A stretch of DNA of 64,000 nt, from NCBI RefSeq assembly GCF_013839445.1, contig NZ_JACDIT010000001.1, forward strand, positions 1,048,658 to 1,112,657, written 5' to 3'. Each line of letters starts with the position of its first letter. The stretch's first letter is position 1. Below, piece after piece: positions 37,466 through 46,231 of this stretch. The stretch is from Chthonobacter albigriseus. Lineage in GTDB: Bacteria; Pseudomonadota; Alphaproteobacteria; Rhizobiales; Pleomorphomonadaceae. The position numbers and the translations under genes are program-made. The notes beneath the pieces were generated by a model. The model was given only the letters and a program-made list of their open reading frames with translations. It was not told the DNA's origin and did not search any database.

Positions 37466-38626
37466 ATGGCGACCGCTGGATTGGACTTCGGCCTCGGCGA
37501 GACCGCCGACATGATGCGCGATGCGGTTGCGACCTTCGCCGCGCGCGAAATCGCCCCCCGTGCCGAGGACATCGACCGGAGCAACCAGTTTCCCCGCGAG
37601 ATCTGGCCGAAGCTCGGGGCCATGGGCCTGCTCGGCATCACCGTGGAGGAGGCCGACGGCGGGTCGGGGCTCGGCTATCTGGAACACTGCATCGCGATGG
37701 AGGAGATCAGCCGGGCGTCGGCCTCGGTGGGACTGTCCTACGGCGCGCATTCTAATCTCTGCGTCAACCAGATCCGACGCAACGGCACGGCGGACCAGAA
37801 GCGCCGCTATCTGCCGAAGCTGCTCTCCGGCGAGCACGTGGGCGCGCTCGCCATGTCGGAGCCCGGCGCGGGGTCGGACGTCGTGTCGATGCGAACCCGC
37901 GCTGAACGACGGGGCGATCGTTTCATCCTGAACGGCACCAAGATGTGGATCACCAACGGCCCGCACGCCGAGACGCTGGTGGTCTACGCAAAGACGGATC
38001 CGGCCGCCGGTCCGAAGGGCATCACGGCATTTCTGGTGGAGAAGGGCTTTGCCGGCTTCTCCACGGCGCAGAAGCTGGACAAGCTCGGCATGCGGGGATC
38101 GGACACCTCGGAGCTGGTGTTCCAGGATTGCGAGGTTCCGGAGGAGAACGTGCTCGGCACGGTCGATCGCGGCGTGTCGGTTTTGATGTCCGGCCTGGAC
38201 TACGAGCGCGCGGTGCTCGCCGCCGGGCCGCTCGGGATCATGCAGGCCGCGCTCGACATCGCCCTCCCCTACGTGCGCGAGCGCAAGCAGTTCGGAGCGG
38301 CGATCGGCACCTTCCAGCTGGTGCAGGGCAAGGTCGCGGACATGTACGTGCGGCTGAACGCGGCCAGGGCCTATGTCTACGCCGTGGCGCGGGCGTGCGA
38401 CGCCGGCCGGGTCACGCGGGAGGACGCCGCGGGCGCCATCCTCTTCGCGGCGGAGAAGGCCACCGCGGTCGCGCTCGATGCGATCCAGCTCCTCGGCGGA
38501 AACGGCTACATCAACGACTACGCGACAGGGCGGTTGCTGCGGGACGCCAAGCTCTACGAGATCGGCGCCGGAACGAGCGAGATCAGACGCATGCTGATCG
38601 GTCGCGAACTGATCCAGCAGAGCTGA
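37466..38626 (+). CDS. ivd: Isovaleryl-CoA dehydrogenase
   Basis: A 386-residue acyl-CoA dehydrogenase. FAD and substrate motifs include [16 protein letters not shown] and [14 protein letters not shown]. The catalytic Glu placement in [16 protein letters not shown] is the isovaleryl-CoA dehydrogenase type, whereas most other acyl-CoA dehydrogenases use a Glu near the C-terminus; [16 protein letters not shown] closes the protein. Isovaleryl-CoA dehydrogenase acts in leucine breakdown, passing electrons to ETF. The usual liu partners (carboxylase, lyase) are absent; only an enoyl-CoA hydratase gene is convergent, 12 bases from its stop. An inverted repeat upstream suggests its own regulation. 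Confidence 0.88.
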   Translation: MATAGLDFGLGETADMMRDAVATFAAREIAPRAEDIDRSNQFPREIWPKLGAMGLLGITVEEADGGSGLGYLEHCIAMEEISRASASVGLSYGAHSNLCVNQIRRNGTADQKRRYLPKLLSGEHVGALAMSEPGAGSDVVSMRTRAERRGDRFILNGTKMWITNGPHAETLVVYAKTDPAAGPKGITAFLVEKGFAGFSTAQKLDKLGMRGSDTSELVFQDCEVPEENVLGTVDRGVSVLMSGLDYERAVLAAGPLGIMQAALDIALPYVRERKQFGAAIGTFQLVQGKVADMYVRLNAARAYVYAVARACDAGRVTREDAAGAILFAAEKATAVALDAIQLLGGNGYINDYATGRLLRDAKLYEIGAGTSEIRRMLIGRELIQQS

Positions 38627-38638
38627 CCGGGCGCCCCG

Positions 38639-39412
38639 TCAGCTGTCCTTGAAGCCAGGCTTGCGCTTTTCCAGGAAGGCGGCCATGCCCTCCTTCTGGT
38701 CCTCTGTGGCGAACATGGCGTGGAAAAGCCGCCGCTCGAACCGGATTCCCGCCTCCAGCCCGGTCTCGAAGGCCTGGCCGATCGTCTCCTTGGCCATCAT
38801 CACAGCAGGCAAGGAATAGGCCCCGATCGTCTCGGCGATGGACATGGCCTCGTCGAGCACCTTCTCCGGAGCCACGATGCGCGAGACCAGGCCGCAGCGC
38901 TCGGCCTCCGCCGCATCCATCATTCGACCTGTCAGGATGAGGTCCATGGCCTTCGCCTTGCCCATGGCACGGGTCAGGCGCTGGGTGCCACCCATGCCCG
39001 GCATGATGCCGAGCTTGATCTCGGGTTGTCCGAATTTGGCCGTGTCGGACGCCACGACGATGTCGCACATCATCACGACTTCGCACCCGCCCCCGAGGGC
39101 GTAGCCCGAGACGGCCGCGATCACCGGCTTCCGGGTTGCGGCGAAACGGTCCCAGCCCGCAAACGCCTCCGTCCCGTACATGTCGGCGTAGGTGCGGCCG
39201 GCCATCTCCGCAATATCCGCGCCAGCGGCGAAGGCCTTGTCGGACCCCGTGAGCACGATCGCACGGACCGCCGGATCGGCGTCGGCCCGGGCCATTTCCA
39301 AGGCCAACTCGGTCATCACGGTGGCATTCAGCGCGTTGAGCACCTTGGGGCGCTCGATGCGGACGAGGAGAACCGGGCCGCGGTTCTCCGTGGTGATCGT
39401 CTCGTAGGCCAA
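38639..39412 (-). CDS. Enoyl-CoA hydratase
   Basis: A 257-residue crotonase-family enoyl-CoA hydratase, the usual length. The oxyanion-hole region AGADIAEM is present, and both catalytic glutamates are seen in [11 protein letters not shown] and FGQPEIKLG, as in rat crotonase; [12 protein letters not shown] follows. It hydrates trans-2-enoyl-CoA in fatty-acid or branched-chain degradation. Start is a TTG at 39412 (MAYETI...) with GGAAGGA about 7 bases upstream; a longer frame adds an unrelated head. In many Rhizobiales a hydratase gene sits near dnaA and mutM, as here. Its stop is 12 bases from the ivd stop. Confidence 0.93.
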   Translation of the reverse strand: MAYETITTENRGPVLLVRIERPKVLNALNATVMTELALEMARADADPAVRAIVLTGSDKAFAAGADIAEMAGRTYADMYGTEAFAGWDRFAATRKPVIAAVSGYALGGGCEVVMMCDIVVASDTAKFGQPEIKLGIMPGMGGTQRLTRAMGKAKAMDLILTGRMMDAAEAERCGLVSRIVAPEKVLDEAMSIAETIGAYSLPAVMMAKETIGQAFETGLEAGIRFERRLFHAMFATEDQKEGMAAFLEKRKPGFKDS

Positions 39413-39535
39413 GGGCCGATCCTTCCAGCAGTTCGATTCGCCCCGGCAGTTTTGCAGCAAGCCACCCCCGCGGGGAACCCTTCCGTGCAGCCGTCCGTTG
39501 ACCTTGCGACCAAAGAAATCAGCGAGGAGGCCGTC

Positions 39536-39718
39536 ATGCCGACCGAACTTCCGCCGCGGGCGCCAAAGCCGATCAACCCGGGCACCGAAAAGCATCCGGA
39601 GGACGCATCCGACCTGGAGTTGGAGAAGTTCCTCGAAGACGACCCGGACAGCGACATCCCCAGCCCGCTTCCAGATCTCGTGCCGGGTGTCATTCCCGGC
39701 GTTCCGACCATCCGTTGA
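39536..39718 (+). CDS. Small acidic proline-rich protein
   Basis: A 60-residue protein starting [20 protein letters not shown], with an acidic centre ([20 protein letters not shown]) and a tail of [11 protein letters not shown]. No signal peptide or membrane helix. The ATG has a strong GAGGAGG site 5 bases upstream (39524-39530), which supports translation. It is transcribed 123 bases downstream of, and divergent from, the hydratase start, and 48 bases before a secreted Gly-rich protein gene. I do not recognise the family. Confidence 0.6.
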   Translation: MPTELPPRAPKPINPGTEKHPEDASDLELEKFLEDDPDSDIPSPLPDLVPGVIPGVPTIR

Positions 39719-39766
39719 TCCATAGCCACACGGCGACGCACGCGCGGCGCCTTCGGAGACATCACC

Positions 39767-40279
39767 ATGAAGATATCCCCCGTTGTCGGCGGTGCGTTCG
39801 CAGCCGCCCTTCTCCTGGCCGGCGCCGGTCCGGCGCTGTCACAGAACAATGCCGGCGGCGCAAGCGCCATCGGCTCGAACGCTGGAGCACCGGGGGCCAC
39901 CGGCGCGGATTGCCCCTATCAGACCGGCAGCGGCAACCGGCCCCTGGTGGAAAACCGCGCTCAAGTGATGACCGATGACGTGGATTGCCGCGCAGGAGCC
40001 AATGCGCCCGGCGCGGCCGCCAACAGTGGCGCAAACAGCGGTGTCGTGGGTACGGACGGTCAGCAGACAGGCGTCCGGTCCGGGACGATGGGCGACACCG
40101 GCTCCACCGGCCTGGTGACGACCGGGGCAGGATCGTCCGGCCTCGGGTCGCAAGGAGTCGGATCGCAGGGCGTCGGCTCCGAAGGTGCGGGTTCCGAGGG
40201 CGCCGGCTCGACCGGGGCGGGAGCGGGCGGCGCCGGCGCGGGCGGCGCGGGGGCCGGCGGCTCCGGCTCCGGCGGATGA
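39767..40279 (+). CDS. Secreted Gly-rich protein with pentapeptide repeats
   Basis: A 170-residue exported protein. Residues 1-25 form a signal peptide ([18 protein letters not shown], cut before QNN). The mature part is low-complexity, rich in Gly, Ala, Ser and Asn, with two cysteines (49 and 74) in a short less repetitive segment ([20 protein letters not shown]). From residue 122 to the end it is almost ten units of G-[SA]-x-G-x. The TGA overlaps the ATG of a TrxR-like flavoprotein gene (ATGA), so the two are translationally coupled. The family and function are not recognised. Confidence 0.7.
   Translation: MKISPVVGGAFAAALLLAGAGPALSQNNAGGASAIGSNAGAPGATGADCPYQTGSGNRPLVENRAQVMTDDVDCRAGANAPGAAANSGANSGVVGTDGQQTGVRSGTMGDTGSTGLVTTGAGSSGLGSQGVGSQGVGSEGAGSEGAGSTGAGAGGAGAGGAGAGGSGSGG
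40130..40276 (+). repeat. 15-base in-frame repeats encoding GSxGx pentads
   Basis: About ten degenerate 15-base units at the 3' end of the Gly-rich gene: [10 protein letters not shown] twice, GSEGA twice, [10 protein letters not shown] twice, GAGGS, then GSGG at the stop. Protein-coding repeat, not a CRISPR. Confidence 0.85.
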
Positions 40280-41160
40280 CCGAGGCGGGGGGCGATTGCG
40301 TCATCGTCGGCGGTGGACCAGCCGGTCTGGTCACCGCCGTCTATCTCGGTCGGTTCCGACGACGGGCGGTTGTGATCGATGCAGGCGAGAGCCGCGCACG
40401 ATGGATCCCGACCAGCCACAATCTGCCCGGCTTTCCGGACGGGATCGGCGGGCCGGAGTTCCTGGACCGCCTACGGGCCCAGGCGGTGCGGTATGGAGCC
40501 GATCTTCGGACGGGGCGGGTACACTCCGTCGAGCGGGACGGCACTGACTTCGTGGTCCGTGGGCCGGGATTCGACATCCGGGCCGCCACGGTCGTTTTCG
40601 CAACCGGGGTCGTCGACTGCTTTCCCGACATGACCCGACCTGAGCAAGCGGTCGATGCGGGCCTGCTCCGGTTCTGTCCCGTCTGTGACGGCTTCGAAGC
40701 CATCGACAAGGCCGTCGGCGTGATCGGTCCGGCCGGGCGGGCCCTCCCCGAGGCGTCCTATCTGACCACGTTCAGCAGCGATGTAACGGTGGTTTTCACC
40801 GAGCCGGCCGATGTCGTCGCCCCCGAGCCCCCGGTCAAACTCGGGCACGGGCTGCTGACCTTCATCGAAACCATCGGTCGCAAGGTGCGGGTCGGAACGG
40901 ACACGGGTGCGGAGTACGCGTTCGACACGATCTACCCCGCCCTCGGCACCGCGCCTCGTTCCGAGCTGGCGATCCGATTGGGGCTTGCGGTCAACGAGGC
41001 CGGATGCCTGGTCACGGATCCCCATCAGCGGACCGTGGTGGACGGAGCCTATGCCGTCGGCGACGTCGTCAACGAGCTCAACCAGATCGCGGTGGCGGCA
41101 GGCCATGCGGCGATTGCGGGAACCGACATCCACAACCGGCTGCGCAAAGCCGGTCGTTGA
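40276..41160 (+). CDS. Thioredoxin-reductase-like FAD oxidoreductase
   Basis: A 294-residue class II pyridine nucleotide-disulfide oxidoreductase. The FAD motif is IVGGGPAGL (residues 10-18). A CPVC pair at 134/137 followed by DGF matches the redox-active CxxC of thioredoxin reductases. The second, NAD(P)-binding glycine motif is degenerate (GVIGPAGRALPEA instead of GGGDSA), so nucleotide preference may be altered. The C-terminal GAYAVGDV motif binds FAD. It begins as ATGA overlapping the stop of the secreted Gly-rich protein gene. It may serve thiol reduction or be a ferredoxin/NADP reductase relative. It is convergent with dnaA. Confidence 0.85.
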   Translation: MTEAGGDCVIVGGGPAGLVTAVYLGRFRRRAVVIDAGESRARWIPTSHNLPGFPDGIGGPEFLDRLRAQAVRYGADLRTGRVHSVERDGTDFVVRGPGFDIRAATVVFATGVVDCFPDMTRPEQAVDAGLLRFCPVCDGFEAIDKAVGVIGPAGRALPEASYLTTFSSDVTVVFTEPADVVAPEPPVKLGHGLLTFIETIGRKVRVGTDTGAEYAFDTIYPALGTAPRSELAIRLGLAVNEAGCLVTDPHQRTVVDGAYAVGDVVNELNQIAVAAGHAAIAGTDIHNRLRKAGR

Positions 41161-41167
41161 ACGTCAA

Positions 41168-41198
41168 AAAGGCCGGCCGTTTCATCGGACCGGCCTTT
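41168..41198. terminator. Bidirectional terminator between flavoprotein gene and dnaA
   Basis: AAAGGCCGG (41168-41176) and CCGGCCTTT (41190-41198), 13-base loop, preceded by A-run and followed by T on each strand's 3' side. It lies between two convergent genes. Confidence 0.8.
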
Positions 41199-41217
41199 CG
41201 CGCGTCGCCCGACCCGA

Positions 41218-42720
41218 TCAGGCTTCGAGCATGCGCTTCAGGACTTCGATCTCCTGGGCAAGCGCCTCGTCGGTGGTCAGGTTCTCCTCGACCTTGCGGA
41301 CGGCGTGGAGCACGGTGGTGTGATCCCTGCCCCCGAAACGGCGGCCGATCTCCGGCAGCGAACGCGGCGTCAGCACCTTGGACAGGTACATGGCGATCTG
41401 CCGGGGCCAGACGATGGAGCGGGTGCGCCGGCTCGACAGCAGGTCCTGCTTGGACACGTTGTAGTGCTTGGCGACGATGCGCTGGATGTCCTCGATCTTG
41501 ACCCGGCGGCTGTCAGGGGCGCGGATCAGGTCCTTCAGGGTGGTTTCGGCCATAGCCAGCGAGACCGCCAGCCCCGTCAGCTGGTTGTGGCCGATCAGGC
41601 GGGTGATGGCGCCCTCAAGGTCGCGGCCGTTGGTGGCGACGTTGCGGGCGATGAAGTCGACCACGTCCTCCGGCACCTGGAAAGCCGGGTGCTGGCCGCG
41701 GGCGATCTCGATACGCCGTTCCACGATCTGGCGGCGCAGCGCAACGTCAGGGGCGGCGATCTCGACGAGAAGCCCGCCGGCAAGCCGGGAGCGCACGCGT
41801 TCGTCGAGCATCTCCAGTTCGATCGGCGGCCGGTCGGCTGCCACCACCACCTGCCGGGCCCCGTCGATCAGCGAGTTGACGGTGTGGCAGAACTCCTGCT
41901 GAACCTGCTTGCCATGCAGAAACTGCATGTCGTCGATGATCAAGAGGTCGATGGTGCGCAGCGCCTCCTTGAAGGCGATCGCGCTCTGCGTCTGCAGGGC
42001 ATGGACGAAGCGGTACATGAAGTGCTCGGCGGTGAGGTAGAGCACCTTCTTGCCGTGGTGTTCGGACCGGAACTGATGCGCGACGGCCTGGAGAATATGG
42101 GTCTTGCCCAGCCCGACCGCTGCATGGATGAAGAGCGGGTTGAACTTGACGCCGCCAGCGCTCGGTCCATCGGCCACCTGGCGGGCGGCGGCGAGCGCGA
42201 AGCGGTTGGCCGAGCCTTCCACGAAGGTCGCGAATGTGAAACGCGGATCCAGCGGCGAGGAGCACTCCTCGAAAACGTTGGAGACCGCCGGTGCAGCGGG
42301 AGTCTGCGTGGGGCGAGGCGCTTCGCGGCGCGGCGCGTCGGTTTCGACGCGGATGGTGGAGGCGATCATCGGCGGCGTCGACGAACCGGACTGGGGCGGC
42401 ACATAGCGCGTCGGTCCATCGGTACGGGCGCGGATGGCGCTGCGGACGGTCACCTCGATCTTGCGGACACTGCCGCTCTCGCTCTGCCAGAGGGCGGTGA
42501 GACGATCCCGATAGTGGGTGGCGATCCAGGACTTGAGAAACCGGCTCGGGACCGACAGCATCACCGTACCGCCGTCCAGACCTTCCAGGTTCATGCCGGC
42601 GAACCAGCAGGAGAAGACCTCGTCGCCCAGTTCAGCCTTCAGACGATTGCGAACACGCGTCCAGGCGTCCCGTTGGCGCGGCTTGTCTCCTTCTTGTCCA
42701 CCGAAGTCCGCGTCCAGCAT
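41218..42720 (-). CDS. dnaA: Chromosomal replication initiator protein DnaA
   Basis: DnaA, 500 residues. Domain I is at about 15-95, a variable linker at 95-160, the AAA+ domain at 165-385 with Walker A HAAVGLGKTH (first Gly of the usual motif is Ala) and Walker B LLIIDDMQF, and domain IV DNA-binding helix-turn-helix ending with GGRDHTTVLHAVRKVE, the DnaA signature. ATG at 42720 has GGAGG 6 bases upstream, better than more distal starts. It binds DnaA boxes and opens the origin. It is separated from dnaN-recF-gyrB by about 35 kb. A rhodanese gene lies 144 bases upstream in the same direction. Confidence 0.98.
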   Translation of the reverse strand: MLDADFGGQEGDKPRQRDAWTRVRNRLKAELGDEVFSCWFAGMNLEGLDGGTVMLSVPSRFLKSWIATHYRDRLTALWQSESGSVRKIEVTVRSAIRARTDGPTRYVPPQSGSSTPPMIASTIRVETDAPRREAPRPTQTPAAPAVSNVFEECSSPLDPRFTFATFVEGSANRFALAAARQVADGPSAGGVKFNPLFIHAAVGLGKTHILQAVAHQFRSEHHGKKVLYLTAEHFMYRFVHALQTQSAIAFKEALRTIDLLIIDDMQFLHGKQVQQEFCHTVNSLIDGARQVVVAADRPPIELEMLDERVRSRLAGGLLVEIAAPDVALRRQIVERRIEIARGQHPAFQVPEDVVDFIARNVATNGRDLEGAITRLIGHNQLTGLAVSLAMAETTLKDLIRAPDSRRVKIEDIQRIVAKHYNVSKQDLLSSRRTRSIVWPRQIAMYLSKVLTPRSLPEIGRRFGGRDHTTVLHAVRKVEENLTTDEALAQEIEVLKRMLEA

Positions 42721-42864
42721 CTCTTGCCTCCTCATCGCCCTTACCTCTGCCACTGCAACAGCGCTTCGCCGCACGAACGCCGCTGCTCCCACCTTCAGGG
42801 GACAACACCGTCCCCATCCGAACCACGAGGGTTCGGTCTGCCGTGATCCCTTGAGGACCTGCCG

Positions 42865-43308
42865 TCAATTTTGGATCCAAGGAAGCCCGCTCGCCTTCCA
42901 GCCGCCAACCTCGCCGCGGTGGCCGCCGGAACTCAGAGGGCCTTCAAAGCCGCCCGCTATGTTGTAGGTTTCCGTGAAGCCCGCGGCCACCGCCGCCATG
43001 GCCGCTGCCTGGCTGCGCACGCCCGACCTGCACAGGAAGAGAACCGGTACGCTCTCGTCGAGACCGCGCGCCTTCAACTCACTGGCCAGCTGGTCAACAA
43101 ACGCCCCGTTCACCGCCATGGCGGGGTAGGTCTGCCACTCCAACAGGACAGGCTTGTGCTGGACCGGCTGGAGGTCGGGGATACCAACAAAGGTCCATTC
43201 GGCGCGAGTCCGGACATCGACTAGGACGGCTCGCGGGTTTGATTGGAGCATCGACCACGCATCGCGCACATCAATGTCGCCCCGATAGGAACCGAATGCT
43301 GAAGACAT
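42865..43308 (-). CDS. Rhodanese-domain sulfurtransferase
   Basis: A 147-residue single-domain rhodanese. The active-site loop is LCRSGVRSQAAA, with the catalytic Cys; LVDVRTRAEWTFVGIPDL is the usual N-terminal CH2A motif region; AGGFEGPL follows the loop. It probably transfers sulfane sulfur in the cytoplasm, partner unknown. ATG at 43308 is preferred over GTG at 43314. Upstream lies the 637-base non-coding stretch at 43309-43945. Confidence 0.9.
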   Translation of the reverse strand: MSSAFGSYRGDIDVRDAWSMLQSNPRAVLVDVRTRAEWTFVGIPDLQPVQHKPVLLEWQTYPAMAVNGAFVDQLASELKARGLDESVPVLFLCRSGVRSQAAAMAAVAAGFTETYNIAGGFEGPLSSGGHRGEVGGWKASGLPWIQN

Positions 43309-43593
43309 AAGCACCCCATCGACAAGCCTGATTGGCCTGTTCGTCCTGCCAACAACACAATGTGTGAACTTCAGATCCGAGATGCCACTTCCAGGAGGAA
43401 GTTCGATCGGCCTGAGCGATCCAACGAGATAACCGGTGACTTTACTTCACGTAAACTCAAGATTTTGGCCTACGCCTGCAACTTCGCCAGACTTCTCTCG
43501 AACGCTGACCGTCGTTTACTGCCCCCCGGCCGACGGTGTTCAGACCATACACAGCCCCCTAAGAGCGGGCAAGACGTGAATCTCCGGGTCTCC

Positions 43594-43609
43594 GTAACCC
43601 GATCTTAAC
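43594..43609. promoter_or_regulatory. CtrA-like box upstream of rhodanese and dnaA genes
   Basis: GTAA-CCCGATC-TTAAC matches TTAA-N7-TTAAC with one mismatch in the first half. It lies 286 bases upstream of the rhodanese start. Motif only. Confidence 0.4.
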
Positions 43610-43871
43610 CCGATTGGGCAATCCCGGCCGACAGGCGGGGAAGGGTTGTTGGAAGCTTTTGGGATTCCTCAGATTCAGGATCGGGAACCTCCCGGTGTGG
43701 CGAATCGACATCATTTCGACACCGGTTCGTCACGGCGGCGAAAAACCGGCTGCTGCCGCCTCCGCATTCGGGCGACTCCGGCGACGTATCCACAAGTCTT
43801 TGTTTCCGTTCGCATTTTTTTGACACGGAAACAGATGGGAAACACCTGCCGACGTTAGCCGGCGAAGCCAA

Positions 43872-43907
43872 AAGAAAACAAAAAGCCCGGTCGTGAGACC
43901 GGGCCTT
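43872..43907 (-). terminator. Intrinsic terminator of rpsT
   Basis: On the minus strand, stem AAGGCCCGGTC/GACCGGGCTT with loop TCAC, then TTTTGTTTTC. It begins 39 bases after the rpsT stop. Confidence 0.88.
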
Positions 43908-43945
43908 GTCAAATATCCGGATGAACCCTTACGCGCCGGGCAGGC

Positions 43946-44218
43946 TCACGCAGAGGTGGCGATCGCCTTCACGCGGCTCGCCAGGCGCGAGACCTTGCGG
44001 GACGCGGTGTTCTTGTGAACGATGCCCTTTGTGACTGCGCGCATCAGCTCCGGCTCGGCGGCGCTGAAGGCCTGCTTGGCGGCCGTCGCATCGCCGCTGG
44101 CGATCGCTTCTTCGACCTTGCGCAGGAAGGTCCGCACGCGGCTGCGGCGGGACTTGTTCACCTCGGTACGCGCCGCGATCTTTCGCGTCGCCTTTTTGGC
44201 CGAAGGAGTGTTGGCCAT
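43946..44218 (-). CDS. rpsT: 30S ribosomal protein S20
   Basis: Ribosomal protein S20, 90 residues. The N-terminus [20 protein letters not shown] and the C-terminal [20 protein letters not shown] are typical; the protein is basic, helical and binds 16S rRNA early in 30S assembly. It has a clear promoter at 44374-44402 and its own terminator, so it is a single-gene unit with a leader of roughly 150 bases. A hairpin CGGGC-TTCA-GCCCG at 44237-44250 lies in that leader, close to the start codon, where S20 autoregulation might act; that is inference. Confidence 0.97.
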   Translation of the reverse strand: MANTPSAKKATRKIAARTEVNKSRRSRVRTFLRKVEEAIASGDATAAKQAFSAAEPELMRAVTKGIVHKNTASRKVSRLASRVKAIATSA

Positions 44219-44373
44219 GAACGCGCCTTTCCTTGTCGGGCTTCAGCCCGGTCGTTTGCGGTCCGAAACGAAGGAGAGAGGCGATCGCGTGTGGCGATCT
44301 CCACGCCTATCCTGAGCTGCGGACGAAAAATGTCAGCGTCGGAACCGTTGTCCGCCGCCATCTTCGGGTCGGG

Positions 44374-44402
44374 CTTATAGTCCGTCCGGGCAGGTTCGTC
44401 AA
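44374..44402 (-). promoter_or_regulatory. Sigma-70-type promoter of rpsT
   Basis: Minus strand: TTGACG (44402-44397), 17-base spacer, TATAAG (44379-44374). Good consensus and spacing upstream of the rpsT start at 44218. Confidence 0.75.
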
Positions 44403-44434
44403 CGACGCATCGCGCGCGGTTTCGACGTGGAGGC

Positions 44435-45316
44435 TCATTTCTGGCAGACGGGGCAGTGGAAGGTCGATCGACCGGACTGCACGATCCGGCGCACCACGCC
44501 GGAACAGTCCTCTCTAGGACAGGGATCGCCCTCCCGGTCGTAGACCGCGAAGCGGTGCTGGAAGTAGCCGAGCGCCCCGTCCGCCTGCATGTAGTCGCGC
44601 AGGCTCGAGCCGCCGGCGGCGATGGCGTCGGCGATCACCGCGCGGATCGCCACCGCCAGCCGGTCCAATCGCTCGGTGGCGCGGCCGTCCTTGCGGACCA
44701 GCGTGCCCGCCGTGCGGTTGGGCGACAGGCGGGCGCGCCAGAGCGCCTCGCAGACGTAGATGTTGCCGAGGCCGGCGACCAGCGTCTGGTCGAGCAGCGC
44801 AGCCTTCAGGCTGGTTCCCTTGCCTCGGAAGGCGCCGGCCAGAAAAGCGGCATCAAGGTCGTTGCCGGTCGGCTCGCGCCCCAGATGCCGCATCAGCGGA
44901 TGATCGGGCAAGTGCTCGCGGTCGGTCAGCGCCATGAAGCCGAAGCGCCGCGGGTCGTTGTAGACGACGTCGACGCCGCCGGAGAGGTGGAAGGTCACAT
45001 GGTCGTGGGCAATGTCGCGGGACCGGGCGCGGTGGAAGACGCCCGGCGACGCGGTATCGTCGGCGCGTTCGATGCGGAAGGACCCGGACATGCCGAGGTG
45101 CATCAGCAGCACGGCCCCGTCGTCGAGGTCGGCGACCAGGTATTTGGCCCGGCGGCCCAGGCCGTCGATGCGGCGGCCGATCAACCTGGCGGCGAAGTCT
45201 GCCGGAAACGGGAACCGGAGATCCGGGCGGCGCAGGTCTACCGTCTGGATGATCGCGCCTTCCATGACCGGGGCAAGGCCGCGTCGGACCGTTTCCACTT
45301 CGGGGAGTTCGGGCAT
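44435..45316 (-). CDS. mutM: Formamidopyrimidine-DNA glycosylase
   Basis: MutM/Fpg, 293 residues, a base-excision enzyme removing 8-oxoguanine and formamidopyrimidines and cutting the strand. The N-terminus (M)[13 protein letters not shown] gives the catalytic Pro1 and Glu2; [10 protein letters not shown] holds the conserved wedge; [11 protein letters not shown] is the helix-two-turn-helix; and a C-terminal zinc finger has Cys pairs DPCPREDC and FHCPVC. It is divergent from ubiE (138 bases apart), the usual Rhizobiales pairing. Confidence 0.98.
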   Translation of the reverse strand: MPELPEVETVRRGLAPVMEGAIIQTVDLRRPDLRFPFPADFAARLIGRRIDGLGRRAKYLVADLDDGAVLLMHLGMSGSFRIERADDTASPGVFHRARSRDIAHDHVTFHLSGGVDVVYNDPRRFGFMALTDREHLPDHPLMRHLGREPTGNDLDAAFLAGAFRGKGTSLKAALLDQTLVAGLGNIYVCEALWRARLSPNRTAGTLVRKDGRATERLDRLAVAIRAVIADAIAAGGSSLRDYMQADGALGYFQHRFAVYDREGDPCPREDCSGVVRRIVQSGRSTFHCPVCQK

Positions 45317-45454
45317 CGGGATCCTGCTTGCGACGGCATCCGGGCGGGGCTGCGCCGACCACCTTGTCTACGCCCGCGCGGAGAATAGCGCGGGCCCCGA
45401 CGTTCGGCTATGGTCCCGCCGCACCGGCAGACCCGGCCGCAGGAGTAGACCGCC

Positions 45455-46213
45455 ATGACCGACCCATCCGACGCTTCCTTCGGGTTCCGCACCGTGGGGC
45501 TGACGGAAAAGCAGGATCTCGTCGACGACGTCTTCCACCGGGTCGCCCGGCGCTACGACGTGATGAACGACGTCATGTCCGCCGGCCTGCACCGGGTCTG
45601 GAAGGACGCCATGGTGTCCCGGCTGGCGCCGCCCCGCAACGGACGCCGGCCCTACAAGGTGGTCGACGTCGCCGGCGGGACGGGCGACATCGCCTTCCGC
45701 ATCGTCGACCGGTCGGACGGGCACGCCACCGTGACAGTGGCGGACATCAACGCGTCGATGCTGGCGGTCGGCCGGGAGCGGGCGGAGGCCAAGGGTGTGC
45801 GGGGCGTCACCTTCATCGAAGCCAACGCGGAGGCCCTGCCCTTCGAGGACGGCGAGTTCGACGCCTACACGATCGCCTTCGGCATTCGGAACGTCCCGCG
45901 AATCGATCAGGCGCTCAAGGAGGCGTACCGGGTGCTCCGTCCGGGCGGACGGTTCCTTTGCCTGGAGTTCTCCGCAGTCGAAGCCCCCGTGGTGGACCGC
46001 CTCTACGACCTCTACTCCTTCAATCTCATCCCGCTGATGGGCAAGGTGGTCGCCAAGGACGAGGACAGCTACCGCTATCTCGTGGAATCGATCCGCCGCT
46101 TTCCGAACCAGGAGCGGTTCAAGGCGATGATCGAGGACGCCGGATTTTCCCGCGTGACCTATACGAACCTCACGATGGGGGTCGCCTGCCTCCACGTGGG
46201 CGTGAAGATCTGA
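45455..46213 (+). CDS. ubiE: Ubiquinone/menaquinone biosynthesis methyltransferase
   Basis: UbiE, 252 residues, a SAM-dependent C-methyltransferase of ubiquinone biosynthesis. Seen: [21 protein letters not shown] (family signature 1), the SAM motif [34 protein letters not shown] and [19 protein letters not shown] (signature 2). It is 18 bases before ubiB, in the usual ubiE-ubiB operon. Confidence 0.97.
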   Translation: MTDPSDASFGFRTVGLTEKQDLVDDVFHRVARRYDVMNDVMSAGLHRVWKDAMVSRLAPPRNGRRPYKVVDVAGGTGDIAFRIVDRSDGHATVTVADINASMLAVGRERAEAKGVRGVTFIEANAEALPFEDGEFDAYTIAFGIRNVPRIDQALKEAYRVLRPGGRFLCLEFSAVEAPVVDRLYDLYSFNLIPLMGKVVAKDEDSYRYLVESIRRFPNQERFKAMIEDAGFSRVTYTNLTMGVACLHVGVKI

Positions 46214-46231
46214 CGAAAGACGCGAACCGGA

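Larger units (their letters stand above)
43309..43945. other. 637-base non-coding stretch between rhodanese and rpsT
   Basis: No convincing gene is seen; several chance frames were discarded. It holds the rpsT terminator (43872-43907), a CtrA-like site GTAA-N7-TTAAC at 43594-43609, a DnaA-box-like GTATCCACA at 43786-43794 (one mismatch), and an inverted TTTAC/GTAAA pair near 43441-43455. Its composition is locally more AT-rich than surrounding genes. With dnaA about 600 bases away this could be an origin-like or regulatory region, but only one near-consensus DnaA box is visible, which is weak for an origin. Confidence 0.4.

Noticed and set aside
40130-40276. Regular repeats considered as a CRISPR array
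   Set aside because: Units are contiguous 15-base coding repeats with no spacers.
41305-42846. Plus-strand frame opposite dnaA
   Set aside because: Antisense shadow of dnaA with no motifs.
43360-43871. Several 60-90 codon frames in the gap beside rpsT
   Set aside because: Overlapping on both strands, no ribosome sites or family motifs.
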